In this document: piece after piece, positions 17,158-25,837 of the stretch
Numbering within the stretch: position 1 is the first letter of the stretch
Layout: each line of letters starts with the position of its first letter
Origin: an uncultured Flavobacteriaceae bacterium
GTDB taxonomy: Bacteria; Bacteroidota; Bacteroidia; Flavobacteriales; Flavobacteriaceae
Assembly: GCA_937901915.1 (NCBI GenBank)
Contig: CALGUD010000048.1
Coordinates: 1-49,230, forward strand
Length of the DNA stretch: 49,230 nt
Direction: 5' to 3'
Notes under the pieces: model-generated
Told to the model about the DNA's origin: nothing
Database searches by the model: none
Seen by the model: the letters and a program-made list of their open reading frames with translations, nothing else
Made by a program: the position numbers and the translations under genes

Positions 17158-17223
17158 AAGACCCCAATACAGTTTAGTTACATATTTAACAATTTAAATT
17201 TATTTAGATTCAATATAAATAGA

Positions 17224-17231
17224 TATATTTG
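17224..17231 (+). promoter_or_regulatory. -7 promoter element for the Cys-rich mini-protein
   Basis: TATATTTG matches TAnnTTTG and is followed by GCACC. A TTTA about 17 nt upstream may replace the -33 TTTG. The start site would be near 17238, directly in front of the small gene at 17254. This supports the gene being real and separate from ferritin. Confidence 0.6.
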
Positions 17232-17253
17232 CACCGATGTAATTCAGCACACA

Positions 17254-17403
17254 TTGGGTAAAAAAAAGAAAAATAAAGCAAAATTAAAACAACTGGGGAT
17301 TCCTGAATGTTGTAAAACTAAGTGCTGTAAAAAATATGAGAAAAGTGAAAGCAAACGATGCGGGAAATGCCCGTGCTTTGATTTGATTAAAAAAGTAGCA
17401 TAA
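17254..17403 (+). CDS. Cys-rich 49-aa protein with probable TTG start
   Basis: The frame ends at TAA 17401-17403. The protein has a Lys-rich head (LGKKKKNKAKLKQLGIP) and Cys motifs ECCKTKCCKKY and RCGKCPCF. Seven Cys in 49 residues in CC, CxC and CxxC patterns suggest metal binding or a compact disulphide-free zinc knuckle. I recall similar short proteins ending KRCxKCPCFDL in Flavobacteriia. No ATG is in frame after the promoter, so TTG at 17254 is the likely start; ATT at 17242 is the alternative. A promoter upstream and a terminator downstream define a single-gene unit beside ferritin. Confidence 0.6.
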   Translation: MGKKKKNKAKLKQLGIPECCKTKCCKKYEKSESKRCGKCPCFDLIKKVA

Positions 17404-17428
17404 ATAATATTAAAATATAATTTTTTCC

Positions 17429-17463
17429 AACCTGCATAGTTTTTAAATTGTGCAGGTTTTTAA
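17429..17463 (+). terminator. Intrinsic terminator after the Cys-rich mini-protein
   Basis: AACCTGCA (17429-17436) pairs with TGCAGGTT (17451-17458) in a perfect 8-bp stem, followed by a run of T. It separates the mini-protein unit from tex, whose ATG is at 17473. Confidence 0.75.
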
Positions 17464-17472
17464 TTTTAGTCC

Positions 17473-19596
17473 ATGAAGCTTATAAATTACATTGAATCCC
17501 ATCTTAAACTCCCTAAAAAGAGTATTGAAAATACCGTTAAACTATTAAATGAAGATTGTACCGTTCCATTTATTTCAAGATATAGAAAAGAAGCTACAGG
17601 AAACCTTGATGAGGTACAAATATTTGATATTGTAAAATATAAAAAAGCATTTGAAGAATTTGAAAAGCGAAAAATATCTATTCTGAAATCTTTGGAAGAA
17701 CAAGATGTTTTAAACGATGAGTTGAAAGACAGGATTGAAAATGCAGACACGATTACCGACCTGGAAGATATTTATCTGCCTTATAAAAAGAAACGAAAAA
17801 CAAAAGCAGATACTGCCCGGGAAAACGGATTGGAGCCTTTGGCTAAGATTATGATGTCGCAAAATGCAGAAAATATAAAAAGTTTAGCTTCAAGATATGT
17901 GTCGGACACTGTTTTAAATGAAGAAGACGCTTTGGAGGGCGCTCGGCACATTATTGCAGAGTGGATTAATGAACGGATTGATATCCGTAATGATTTGCGA
18001 AGAATGTATACCCGTGATGCGATTATTTCATCAAAAGTTGTAAAATCTGTAAAAGACGAGGAGAAGGCACAAAAGTTCAAAGATTATTTTGACTGGTCTG
18101 AACCGCTGCGCCGATGCCCTTCCCACCGGCTGTTAGCCATGCTAAGAGCTGAAAAAGAAGGTTTTATCCGCATTAAAATTGAAATTGATAAAGATGAGGC
18201 CATCAGCAAAATGGAAAGCCGTATCATCCGGTCGGCCGGGGATTCTGCAGACCACATTAAAAAGGCCATTGAAGATGCTTACAAACGGTTACTCTCCCCC
18301 GCCCTGGAAAACGAAAGTTTAAGCACTGCTAAAGAAAAAGCAGATAATACTGCTATCAGTGTTTTTGCAAAAAACCTTCAGCAATTGCTTTTAGGCCCGC
18401 CACTAGGCGAAAAAAATATCCTGGCTATTGATCCCGGTTTCCGGACCGGATGTAAAATAGTATGCCTTAATAAGCAGGGCGATTTAACACATAATGAAAC
18501 CATTTATCCGCATGCGCCGCAAAATGAAAGCGCTATGGCCATCAAAAAGATTAACTCACTGGTCAATTCCCATAAAATTGAAGCTATTGCCATAGGAAAC
18601 GGTACTGCTTCCAGAGAAACGGAATTCTTGATAAAAAAAATACGGTTTCAGAAAGATATACAGGTCTTTATTGTGAATGAAGCAGGCGCATCTATCTATT
18701 CAGCTTCAAAAATTGCCCGGGATGAATTTCCGAATTACGATGTAACCGTCAGAGGTTCTGTCTCAATAGGTAGAAGACTTGCTGATCCGTTAGCCGAGTT
18801 GGTTAAAATTGAACCAAAGTCCATCGGGGTTGGCCAGTACCAACATGATGTGGACCAGGCTAAGCTAAAGGAAGAACTGGATGCAGTGGTTGAGAGTTGT
18901 GTAAACAGTGTAGGTGTAAATATAAATACAGCTAGTAAATCGTTGCTTAGTTATGTTTCAGGAATAGGTCCGGGATTAGCCGAAAATATAATTGAATACC
19001 GATTAGAACATGGTGGATTTTCTTCCCGGAACGAAATAAAAAAAGTAAAACGCCTGGGTGAAAAAGCTTTTGAACAAGCAGCAGGGTTTCTGCGTGTGAA
19101 GAATACTGAAAATCCGCTGGATGATTCTGCGGTTCACCCTGAAAGCTATTCTATAGTCAAAAAAATGGCGAAAAACATGAATACTGAACTTCATGACCTT
19201 ATTAGTAATAAAGAACTTATCTCCAAAATTAAACTGGAAGACTATTGCAGTGAAACTATTGGTATGCCCACACTGACCGATATTGTTAAAGAACTGGAAA
19301 AACCGGGACTTGACCCGCGCAAGAAAACTTCTGTATTTGAATTTGACCCATCAGTAAAATCAATTAAAGACCTGAAAGAAGGCCAGGTATTACCGGGTAT
19401 TGTAAACAACATCACCAATTTCGGATGTTTTGTGGATATTGGTATAAAAGAAAATGGATTAGTGCATATCTCTAAAGTGAGTCAAAATTTTGTAAGCGAT
19501 ATCAACGAAGTAATCAGCCTGCATCAACATGTAAAAGTTAAGATTGAAAGTATTGATCTTGAAAGAAAACGCATTCAGCTTTCCATGAATTTTTAG
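17473..19596 (+). CDS. tex: Tex-family RNA-binding transcription accessory protein
   Basis: The 707-residue protein follows the Tex domain order: an N-terminal helical domain (TVPFISRYRKEATGNLDE is diagnostic), a YqgF/RNase H-like domain (ILAIDPGFRTGCKIV near 314), helix-hairpin-helix motifs (INTASKSLLSYVSGIGPGLAENI) and a C-terminal S1 domain (GQVLPGIVNNITNFGCFVDIGIKENGLVHIS). It binds nucleic acid and RNA polymerase. Length and start are normal for Bacteroidetes, and it is monocistronic. Confidence 0.94.
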   Translation: MKLINYIESHLKLPKKSIENTVKLLNEDCTVPFISRYRKEATGNLDEVQIFDIVKYKKAFEEFEKRKISILKSLEEQDVLNDELKDRIENADTITDLEDIYLPYKKKRKTKADTARENGLEPLAKIMMSQNAENIKSLASRYVSDTVLNEEDALEGARHIIAEWINERIDIRNDLRRMYTRDAIISSKVVKSVKDEEKAQKFKDYFDWSEPLRRCPSHRLLAMLRAEKEGFIRIKIEIDKDEAISKMESRIIRSAGDSADHIKKAIEDAYKRLLSPALENESLSTAKEKADNTAISVFAKNLQQLLLGPPLGEKNILAIDPGFRTGCKIVCLNKQGDLTHNETIYPHAPQNESAMAIKKINSLVNSHKIEAIAIGNGTASRETEFLIKKIRFQKDIQVFIVNEAGASIYSASKIARDEFPNYDVTVRGSVSIGRRLADPLAELVKIEPKSIGVGQYQHDVDQAKLKEELDAVVESCVNSVGVNINTASKSLLSYVSGIGPGLAENIIEYRLEHGGFSSRNEIKKVKRLGEKAFEQAAGFLRVKNTENPLDDSAVHPESYSIVKKMAKNMNTELHDLISNKELISKIKLEDYCSETIGMPTLTDIVKELEKPGLDPRKKTSVFEFDPSVKSIKDLKEGQVLPGIVNNITNFGCFVDIGIKENGLVHISKVSQNFVSDINEVISLHQHVKVKIESIDLERKRIQLSMNF

Positions 19597-19992
19597 TAAA
19601 AGGTTGATAAGAAAATTTCAGAATAAATTATTTAACAAATAACTTCAAAATTCTTTATTTTCAAGTATTTACTTCAAAAAAATGACTCCCGATTTCAGAT
19701 AAACTGTCTGTATTTTCTTTTAAATCCGTACTAAAAAGCTATTCTAGAGTTACATTATTACCTCATTCTATCACTTTGATTACGGTTTTACCGTAATTCT
19801 GTGTGATTTACGGTAAAACCACATCTATTTTATGGATAATTTGAAACTTACAACCCTTTCTTTATGATACATTTAACATAATAAAAATATTAAGAATCAA
19901 TCCTTTAACTATTAAAACCAGCTAAATATAGAAATAAAATTACAGTTCAACATATAAAATAAACAAGTAAGTTAACCATAAATGTGCCCCAA
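19597..19992. other. Control region of the first GH115-like gene
   Basis: About 396 bp are very AT-rich, with no coding frame seen. The notable structure is the nested inverted repeat at 19779-19820, described separately, which follows TCACTTTG (19771-19778), a weak -7 box. The rest of the leader down to the ATG at 19993 has no clear signal. Confidence 0.5.
19779..19820. promoter_or_regulatory. Nested inverted repeats upstream of the first GH115-like gene
   Basis: ATTACGGT-ttt-ACCGTAAT (19779-19797) is a perfect hairpin. In addition, GGTTTTACCGTAA (19784-19796) is perfectly inverted as TTACGGTAAAACC (19808-19820) with an 11-nt spacer. Three half-sites ACGGT/ACCGT are thus packed in 42 bp, close to a weak -7 box. 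This suits a dimeric or multimeric regulator, or two alternative RNA hairpins. Confidence 0.5.
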
Positions 19993-22662
19993 ATGAAAAC
20001 TTATACCAACACCCTACTCATCATGATCACTCTTTTGTTGTTTTCAACAGAAAAGTGTTTCTCTTCTGATTTAAAGAATCATATCACAACCGAAAAAAAT
20101 TCCAAAACTGGCTTTGCAATAGCAGAGTCCGGCAATGTTGCTCCTATTTTAGTGAGCAATGAAGATTTTCCAAGTATTTTATATATAGCCAAACATCTTC
20201 AGGCCGACCTTACAAGTGTAACCGGAATAGAACCTCTAATGTTTAATAGTGAAGCCAATCTTAGCAACTCCAATATTATAATAGTAGGTACTTTTGGAAA
20301 AAGCCCTTTAATAGATCAACTTGTTCGGGATAACAAAATAGACTCCTTACAACTTTCAGGCAAATGGGAAAAATTCCTTCACCAGGTTATCAACAACCCT
20401 TTTCCGGGAGTTGACAAAGCTTTAGTTATTGCAGGAAGTGATATGCGCGGTACCATTTATGGTATATATGAGCTTTCAAAACAAATTGGTATTTCTCCAT
20501 GGCAATGGTGGTCGGGTGTTCCGGCTGAAATCCAATCCAACTTATATGTTAACTCCGACTTGTACACACAAGACGAACCAAAAATTAAGTATAGAGGTTT
20601 CTATTTAGATCTTAAAAAATTACCTATGTCTAAAGGCAACAGCCAGGTTAGTTATTCTTTTCAGGAAAAAGCAATTGAGCTTATTTTAAGAATGAAAGGA
20701 AATTACCTGTTACCTGAAAATTTAGGTAGCACAAGTTTGGATGAAAATTCTCAAATAGGATTTCTTGCCAAAAAATACGGAGTTTTTATAAAAATGACTT
20801 CAGACTATGTGCCTTTAACCAAGTTTGATTCCAATAACACAAAAATTGATGTTATAGATTTTAAAGAAGAGGACATGAAATCTTCAGGTCCCGATGCAGA
20901 GTATAAAACCTATACTGAAAATGTGGTGAATGAAAAAGATTTCTGGACACAGAATACTAAAGGAATCCACTTTATAAAGGAAAAAGAAGCGCTTGGTAAA
21001 ATCAGACCAGGTTCAGATAATACCAATTATGGTATTTATTATAATTATGACAGCTCCTCATCAGATCTGAAATGGTATAACTCTAACCAGATAGAACAAG
21101 TGTGGCAGGAATTAAATAGTGCCTACGAATACGGTTTCGATAAACTTTGGATTGTAAATGTGGGGTCTATAAAGCACATGGAGTTACCGATAGAATTCTT
21201 TTTAGATTTTTCATGGAATCCTGAAGTATGGACAGTTGATAAGCTTGACAATTATTATAAATCATGGTCCAAAGAATCTTTTGGAAGCCAATATTATAAC
21301 GAGATTGCCCTGATCCTTAAAAAATACACTACGTACAATTCACGTACCGATTTAAGTTTAAAATCAAAAACCCCTTACAGCTTAATCAATTACAAGGAAG
21401 CTGATAATGTGGTAAATGAATATAATACTTTAGCCCAGGAGGCAGTAACTTTGTATAATAAAATTGATCCTAAATACAAGAATGCATTTTACCAGATTGT
21501 AGTGTTCCCTGTAGTCGCCAGTGCAAATATCAATGAACTCATGGTTACGATAGAGAAAAACAAACTTTATAAAAAACAAGGTCGGGCAGTTACTAATGAC
21601 CTAGCCCAAAATATCCTGGAGCTCTCTGTAAAAGACATTAAAATAAGAGAAGATTACAACAGAGTACTTAGCTCATCAAATCTCAGTTTTTATATTAAAA
21701 AAGCATTCTTAACTAAGAAAGATGAACAAATAAACAATTATGAGATAAACAAACCCGAGCGTCTTAGCTTGCCTTATGAAGGCCTTATGGGTATTGCAGT
21801 AGAGGGTACTGAAAACGCTTTTACAAAAGACGGTGATGTTGCATCCCTGCCAGAGTTTGACCCTTTTAACAAACAGGTTTATGCGGTTGAAATTTTTAAT
21901 ACCGGAGAAAAACCATTAACTTTTAAAACTAAAGTAAGCACAGACTGGCTAAAAATAGATACAGAAAGTGGTGCAATAGAAAAACAAACCAAAGTTTTAA
22001 TAAGTATTGACTGGAATAAGGCTCCGAAAGGAAATCATGAAGGAAAAATTTCAATTAAAAGCGAGAAAAACGAAATAACTGTCTTTGCAAAAATTAATTA
22101 TCCAAATTATTCGTTTCCTGACAATTTTAATAGCTTTGTTGAAAGTAATGGTTATATCTCAATTAAACCTGAGAATTACTCTAAGGCTTTTGCTCAAAAA
22201 CCATACAAATGGGTTTCAATACCAAATGTTGGCCGTTCATTATCAGGTATGATGGCTTCTCCAAGTGTATCAGACCGGGTTACCGACAGGCCTGAAGGAA
22301 CCAAATTGGAATACAACTTACACATGAACACTACAGGAACGTTTAAAATACACAGTATTGTTTCACCAAGCTTCAGTTATGACCAGGATTTAAAATTTGC
22401 AATTTCAATTGATAATGAAACACCTCAGATCATAAGTCTTAATGATAAGAATTATCTTGGAAAATGCAAAAACATAAGTATTTCTGAAAATAATGGAGTA
22501 AGGATTTTAACTACAACTCATAGTATCCAAAATATTGGAGAACATACATTAACATTCTGGATGGTAGATCCGGGTGTAGTGCTTCAGAAAATCGTAATAG
22601 AAACAGCAGAATTAAAAGCAAGTTATTTTGGTCCACCACAAAGTTCAAATAGTATAAAATAA
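19993..22662 (+). CDS. GH115-like protein lacking the catalytic block (probable pseudoenzyme)
   Basis: A signal peptide (MKTYTNTLLIMITLLLF) starts at the ATG at 19993; the GTG at 19984 is less likely. The protein has 889 residues and aligns along its whole length with the GH115 protein encoded next to it: NPxPGVDKALVIAGSD, RGTIYGIYELS, PWQWW, RMKGNYL, NSNQIEQVWQEL, LPIEFFLDFSWNP, then an Ig-like domain (about 625-710) and the GH115 C-terminal domain. About 180 residues of its neighbour after RMKGNYL correspond to only about 118 unrelated, Lys/Asp-rich residues here. The HHEP, GMRGDGDE and CDDNWGN motifs are absent, and NVGDIKPME is NVGSIKHME. It is unlikely to hydrolyse alpha-glucuronides. 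Binding or a scaffold role is possible. Confidence 0.85.
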   Translation: MKTYTNTLLIMITLLLFSTEKCFSSDLKNHITTEKNSKTGFAIAESGNVAPILVSNEDFPSILYIAKHLQADLTSVTGIEPLMFNSEANLSNSNIIIVGTFGKSPLIDQLVRDNKIDSLQLSGKWEKFLHQVINNPFPGVDKALVIAGSDMRGTIYGIYELSKQIGISPWQWWSGVPAEIQSNLYVNSDLYTQDEPKIKYRGFYLDLKKLPMSKGNSQVSYSFQEKAIELILRMKGNYLLPENLGSTSLDENSQIGFLAKKYGVFIKMTSDYVPLTKFDSNNTKIDVIDFKEEDMKSSGPDAEYKTYTENVVNEKDFWTQNTKGIHFIKEKEALGKIRPGSDNTNYGIYYNYDSSSSDLKWYNSNQIEQVWQELNSAYEYGFDKLWIVNVGSIKHMELPIEFFLDFSWNPEVWTVDKLDNYYKSWSKESFGSQYYNEIALILKKYTTYNSRTDLSLKSKTPYSLINYKEADNVVNEYNTLAQEAVTLYNKIDPKYKNAFYQIVVFPVVASANINELMVTIEKNKLYKKQGRAVTNDLAQNILELSVKDIKIREDYNRVLSSSNLSFYIKKAFLTKKDEQINNYEINKPERLSLPYEGLMGIAVEGTENAFTKDGDVASLPEFDPFNKQVYAVEIFNTGEKPLTFKTKVSTDWLKIDTESGAIEKQTKVLISIDWNKAPKGNHEGKISIKSEKNEITVFAKINYPNYSFPDNFNSFVESNGYISIKPENYSKAFAQKPYKWVSIPNVGRSLSGMMASPSVSDRVTDRPEGTKLEYNLHMNTTGTFKIHSIVSPSFSYDQDLKFAISIDNETPQIISLNDKNYLGKCKNISISENNGVRILTTTHSIQNIGEHTLTFWMVDPGVVLQKIVIETAELKASYFGPPQSSNSIK

Positions 22663-22710
22663 TTCATGCTATAATTATTATAGTAATTACCCCAAACTTA
22701 AGTCCCTTAA

Positions 22711-22746
22711 CATCCGAGCATTAATTTACTCGGATGTATTTTTTTA
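22711..22746 (+). terminator. Intrinsic terminator between the two GH115 genes
   Basis: CATCCGAG (22711-22718) and CTCGGATG (22729-22736) form a perfect 8-bp stem followed by ta and a long T run. It shows that the two GH115 genes are separate transcription units. Confidence 0.8.
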
Positions 22747-22775
22747 CATCATTTTATGTTAAAAAAATCTTAAAA

Positions 22776-22825
22776 TTTGAAATTTCGTTTCCTTTGAATT
22801 ATATTTACGCAATCGATTGCATAAA
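22776..22825 (+). promoter_or_regulatory. Promoter and LacI-type operator of the active GH115 gene
   Basis: TTTG at 22776-22779 and TATATTTA at 22800-22807, 20 nt apart, fit the Bacteroidetes -33/-7 promoter with one mismatch. A 22-bp palindrome at 22804-22825 (core GCAATCGATTGC, arms TTTA/TAAA, one mismatched pair) overlaps the -7 box and start site. The core with a central CG is of the form bound by LacI/GalR-family repressors. No LacI-type gene is encoded in this window, so the regulator would act from elsewhere. Confidence 0.6.
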
Positions 22826-22834
22826 AATCAAAAT

Positions 22835-22871
22835 TTACTTATTAAAAAAATTTTGGTCTTTTAATAAGTAA
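22835..22871 (+). promoter_or_regulatory. 13-bp perfect inverted repeat in the leader of the active GH115 gene
   Basis: TTACTTATTAAAA (22835-22847) and TTTTAATAAGTAA (22859-22871) are exact inverse complements with an 11-nt spacer, ending 20 nt before the ATG. In the mRNA this gives a long AU hairpin near the ribosome site. On DNA it may be a second operator. The geometry, 13-11-13, is the same as in the leader of the first GH115-like gene. Confidence 0.45.
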
Positions 22872-22891
22872 TTAATTTTTTAAAAAATAAT

Positions 22892-25759
22892 ATGTCCTCT
22901 AAACTAATTAAAATAAACACATACTTACTAAGTCTCTCCCTGGTGCTTTTGACGATACAATACACGTATGCCGTTGACCCGGTGAAGTACGTAACTTCAC
23001 AGGCTTCTGAGGAAAGTTTTACTTTAGCCTCCAATGGAAAAGTTACCCCCCTATTACTAAGCACTAATGACTATCCGGGTGTTTTACGCGTTGCAAAACA
23101 CCTTCGTACAGATCTTGAAAATGTAACCGGCACAGAACCTGCTTTGTTAAATGACCAGTTTCAGGATGTAGACAGGGTTGTAATTATAGGTACATTAGGA
23201 AAAAGCCCATTAATTGATGATTTGGTTAAGACGGGAAAAATAGATGCATCAGCTTTAGAAGGAAAATGGGAAAAATTCACCACCCAGATTGTCAATAATC
23301 CTCTTCCGGGAATTACACAGGCTCTGGTTATTGCCGGCAGTGATAAAAGAGGTACTATTTATGGTATGTATGACCTTTCAAATCAAATAGGAGTATCTCC
23401 ATGGTACTGGTGGGCCGATATTCCCGCAGTAAAACAATCCGAACTCCATGTTATTCCCGGTATTCATACGGACGGAGAACCTAAACTTAAATACAGGGGA
23501 ATTTTTATCAATGATGAAGCTCCGGCACTTTCCGGATGGGCTTTTGAAAAATTCGGCGGTTTTAATGCCAAATTTTATGAACATGTATTCGAATTAATCC
23601 TTCGCATGAAAGGTAACTACCTATGGCCGGCTATGTGGGGCCGTATGTTTTATGTAGAAGACCCTCAAAATCCCGTACTGGCCGATGAATATGGCGTGGT
23701 GATCGGAACTTCACACCATGAACCCCTTATGCGGGCGCATGCAGAATGGGAACATTTTGGAGAAGGTGATTGGGATTATACTACCAATGCCGGTAAACTT
23801 ATTGAATTCTGGAAGGAAGGAATAGAACGGATGGGCAATAATGAAAGTATTGTGTCTATAGGAATGCGCGGTGATGGCGACGAACCTATGACCGAAGGTA
23901 CTGCAATAGAACTGCTGGAAAATATTGTTGAAAAACAACGTGAGATTATTAAGGAAGTAACAGGAGAACCAGCTGAGGAAACCCCTCAAATGTGGGCGTT
24001 ATACAAAGAAGTGCAGGATTATTATGACAAGGGAATGAAAGTCCCTGATGATGTAACACTATTATTATGTGATGACAATTGGGGAAATTTAAGAAAACTT
24101 CCTTCCTTAAATGCAGCCCCAAGAAACGGTGGGTATGGTATTTATTATCATTTTGATTATGTGGGTGGTCCAAGAAGTTACAAATGGATTAATAGTAACC
24201 AAATAGAGCGAACCTGGGAACAAATGAATCTGGCATATGAACATGGAGTAAATAAGGTATGGATAGTAAACGTAGGCGATATAAAACCTATGGAATTTCC
24301 CATAGAGTTTTTTCTGGATATGGCTTGGAACCCCGATAATTTTACTGCCGATAATATACAAGACTATTACAAAAACTGGGCAAATAAAGTTTTTAACGGA
24401 CATTTTACAGATGATATTGCTCATCTGATGAAAATGCACACAAAATACAATGCAACAAAAAAACCAGAGGTTTTAGGGCCGGACACTTATAGCCTGGCTA
24501 ATTTTAACGAAGCCGATAAAATACTTGCTGATTACAATCAACTTGCAAAAAAAGCAAAAGAAATTAATCAGAAGTTACCCGAAGAATATCATAATGCATT
24601 TTATCAATTGGTACTTTATCCTGTAGTAGCATCAGCCAATCTTCATGATTTATATATAAGTGCTGCAAAAAATAAACTATATGCCGAACAAAAAAGGAAT
24701 AGTACAAACTCTTATGCTGAAAGAGTACAGGAATTGTTTGATTATGATAAAAAACTTACAGAAGATTATCATTCGTTAGCTGATGGAAAATGGAATCATA
24801 TGATGAGCCAGACTCATATTGGTTACACAAGCTGGCGAGATCCCAAAGAAAATGTTATCCCAAAAACTATCACAATAGAGATCCCTGAAAAAGCTGATTT
24901 GGGAATAAGTATAACGAATTCTTTGGAAGAAAATGCTTTGGTATTTGATGCATTCAGCAATGAAAATCCGCAATTAGAAATATATAATAAAGGAAAACTA
25001 CCGTTTGCGTATAAAATTAAAGAAAAATACAAATGGCTATCAATAACAAATCCAAAGGGAACGATTTCCGATCAAAAAAATATTTCTTTGAGTATTGATT
25101 GGGATAAAGCACCCAAAGGTACTACCAATGCCCTAATTACCATAGAAGGAGTAGGAAAAAAATGGCCAGTAACATTGAAGTTAAATAATTCAACTGTAAC
25201 CAATGTTAAAGGTTTTGTAGAAAGTAATGGATATATTTCCATGGATGCTGCTCATTTTTCAGAAAAATATGAACCTGAAAACTCAGAATGGAAAATAGTT
25301 CCAAATTTAGGTAAAACAATCTCATCTGTAATTTCTTTGCCTATCAAAGCCGGAAGAATTCCGTTAGAAAATGATAATCCTAAATTATCATATGACATTC
25401 ATTTTAAAACGTCAGGAAAGGTTAAAGTCCATGCTTACTTTTCACCAACCATAAATTATTCAACCAGAGAAGGAATGTATTATGGCTTATCTTTTGATGA
25501 TGAAAAGCCTGTTCAGGTTAATTACGATTCAGATCCCCCAGTTTTTAATTATAATGGAAAAGTGCCCAGCCAATGGGAAAGGAATGTAGCGAACAGTATA
25601 AAAATTATTACTACTGAATTTAATATAAAAGAAGTGGGAAATCATACGCTTCATTATTATAGAGTTGATGAAGGTTTGGTACTTCAGAAAATAGTGGTTG
25701 AAACCGGAGATTTAAAAAGAACGTACCTCGGTCCGCCTGAAAGCACGGAGGTAGAATAA
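22892..25759 (+). CDS. GH115 family glycoside hydrolase (xylan alpha-1,2-glucuronidase)
   Basis: The 955-residue secreted protein starts with a signal peptide to about residue 27 (ending TYA). The catalytic domain has the full GH115 set: RMKGNYLWPAMWGRMF (239-253), GTSHHEPLMR (272-281), GMRGDGDEPM (324-333), LLCDDNWGNLRKLP (391-404), NVGDIKPMEFP. An Ig-like domain (KGKLPFAYKIKEKYKWLSI) and the GH115 C-terminal domain ending GPPES follow. GH115 enzymes remove 4-O-methyl-glucuronic acid side chains from glucuronoxylan, including internal residues. The protein is likely periplasmic or surface-located. It is controlled by its own promoter and palindromic operator. Confidence 0.92.
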   Translation: MSSKLIKINTYLLSLSLVLLTIQYTYAVDPVKYVTSQASEESFTLASNGKVTPLLLSTNDYPGVLRVAKHLRTDLENVTGTEPALLNDQFQDVDRVVIIGTLGKSPLIDDLVKTGKIDASALEGKWEKFTTQIVNNPLPGITQALVIAGSDKRGTIYGMYDLSNQIGVSPWYWWADIPAVKQSELHVIPGIHTDGEPKLKYRGIFINDEAPALSGWAFEKFGGFNAKFYEHVFELILRMKGNYLWPAMWGRMFYVEDPQNPVLADEYGVVIGTSHHEPLMRAHAEWEHFGEGDWDYTTNAGKLIEFWKEGIERMGNNESIVSIGMRGDGDEPMTEGTAIELLENIVEKQREIIKEVTGEPAEETPQMWALYKEVQDYYDKGMKVPDDVTLLLCDDNWGNLRKLPSLNAAPRNGGYGIYYHFDYVGGPRSYKWINSNQIERTWEQMNLAYEHGVNKVWIVNVGDIKPMEFPIEFFLDMAWNPDNFTADNIQDYYKNWANKVFNGHFTDDIAHLMKMHTKYNATKKPEVLGPDTYSLANFNEADKILADYNQLAKKAKEINQKLPEEYHNAFYQLVLYPVVASANLHDLYISAAKNKLYAEQKRNSTNSYAERVQELFDYDKKLTEDYHSLADGKWNHMMSQTHIGYTSWRDPKENVIPKTITIEIPEKADLGISITNSLEENALVFDAFSNENPQLEIYNKGKLPFAYKIKEKYKWLSITNPKGTISDQKNISLSIDWDKAPKGTTNALITIEGVGKKWPVTLKLNNSTVTNVKGFVESNGYISMDAAHFSEKYEPENSEWKIVPNLGKTISSVISLPIKAGRIPLENDNPKLSYDIHFKTSGKVKVHAYFSPTINYSTREGMYYGLSFDDEKPVQVNYDSDPPVFNYNGKVPSQWERNVANSIKIITTEFNIKEVGNHTLHYYRVDEGLVLQKIVVETGDLKRTYLGPPESTEVE

Positions 25760-25774
25760 AATTGGTTAGTTGTG

Positions 25775-25821
25775 GCCTGTCGGGATTCCAGCCGGAAGCA
25801 GAACCTGACAGGCTTTTTTTA
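25775..25821 (+). terminator. Terminator after the active GH115 gene
   Basis: GCCTGTC (25775-25781) pairs with GACAGGC (25807-25813), followed by seven T. It lies directly between the convergent GH115 gene and the minus-strand 154-aa gene. Confidence 0.75.
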
Positions 25822-25837
25822 TTAACACACAAACACA

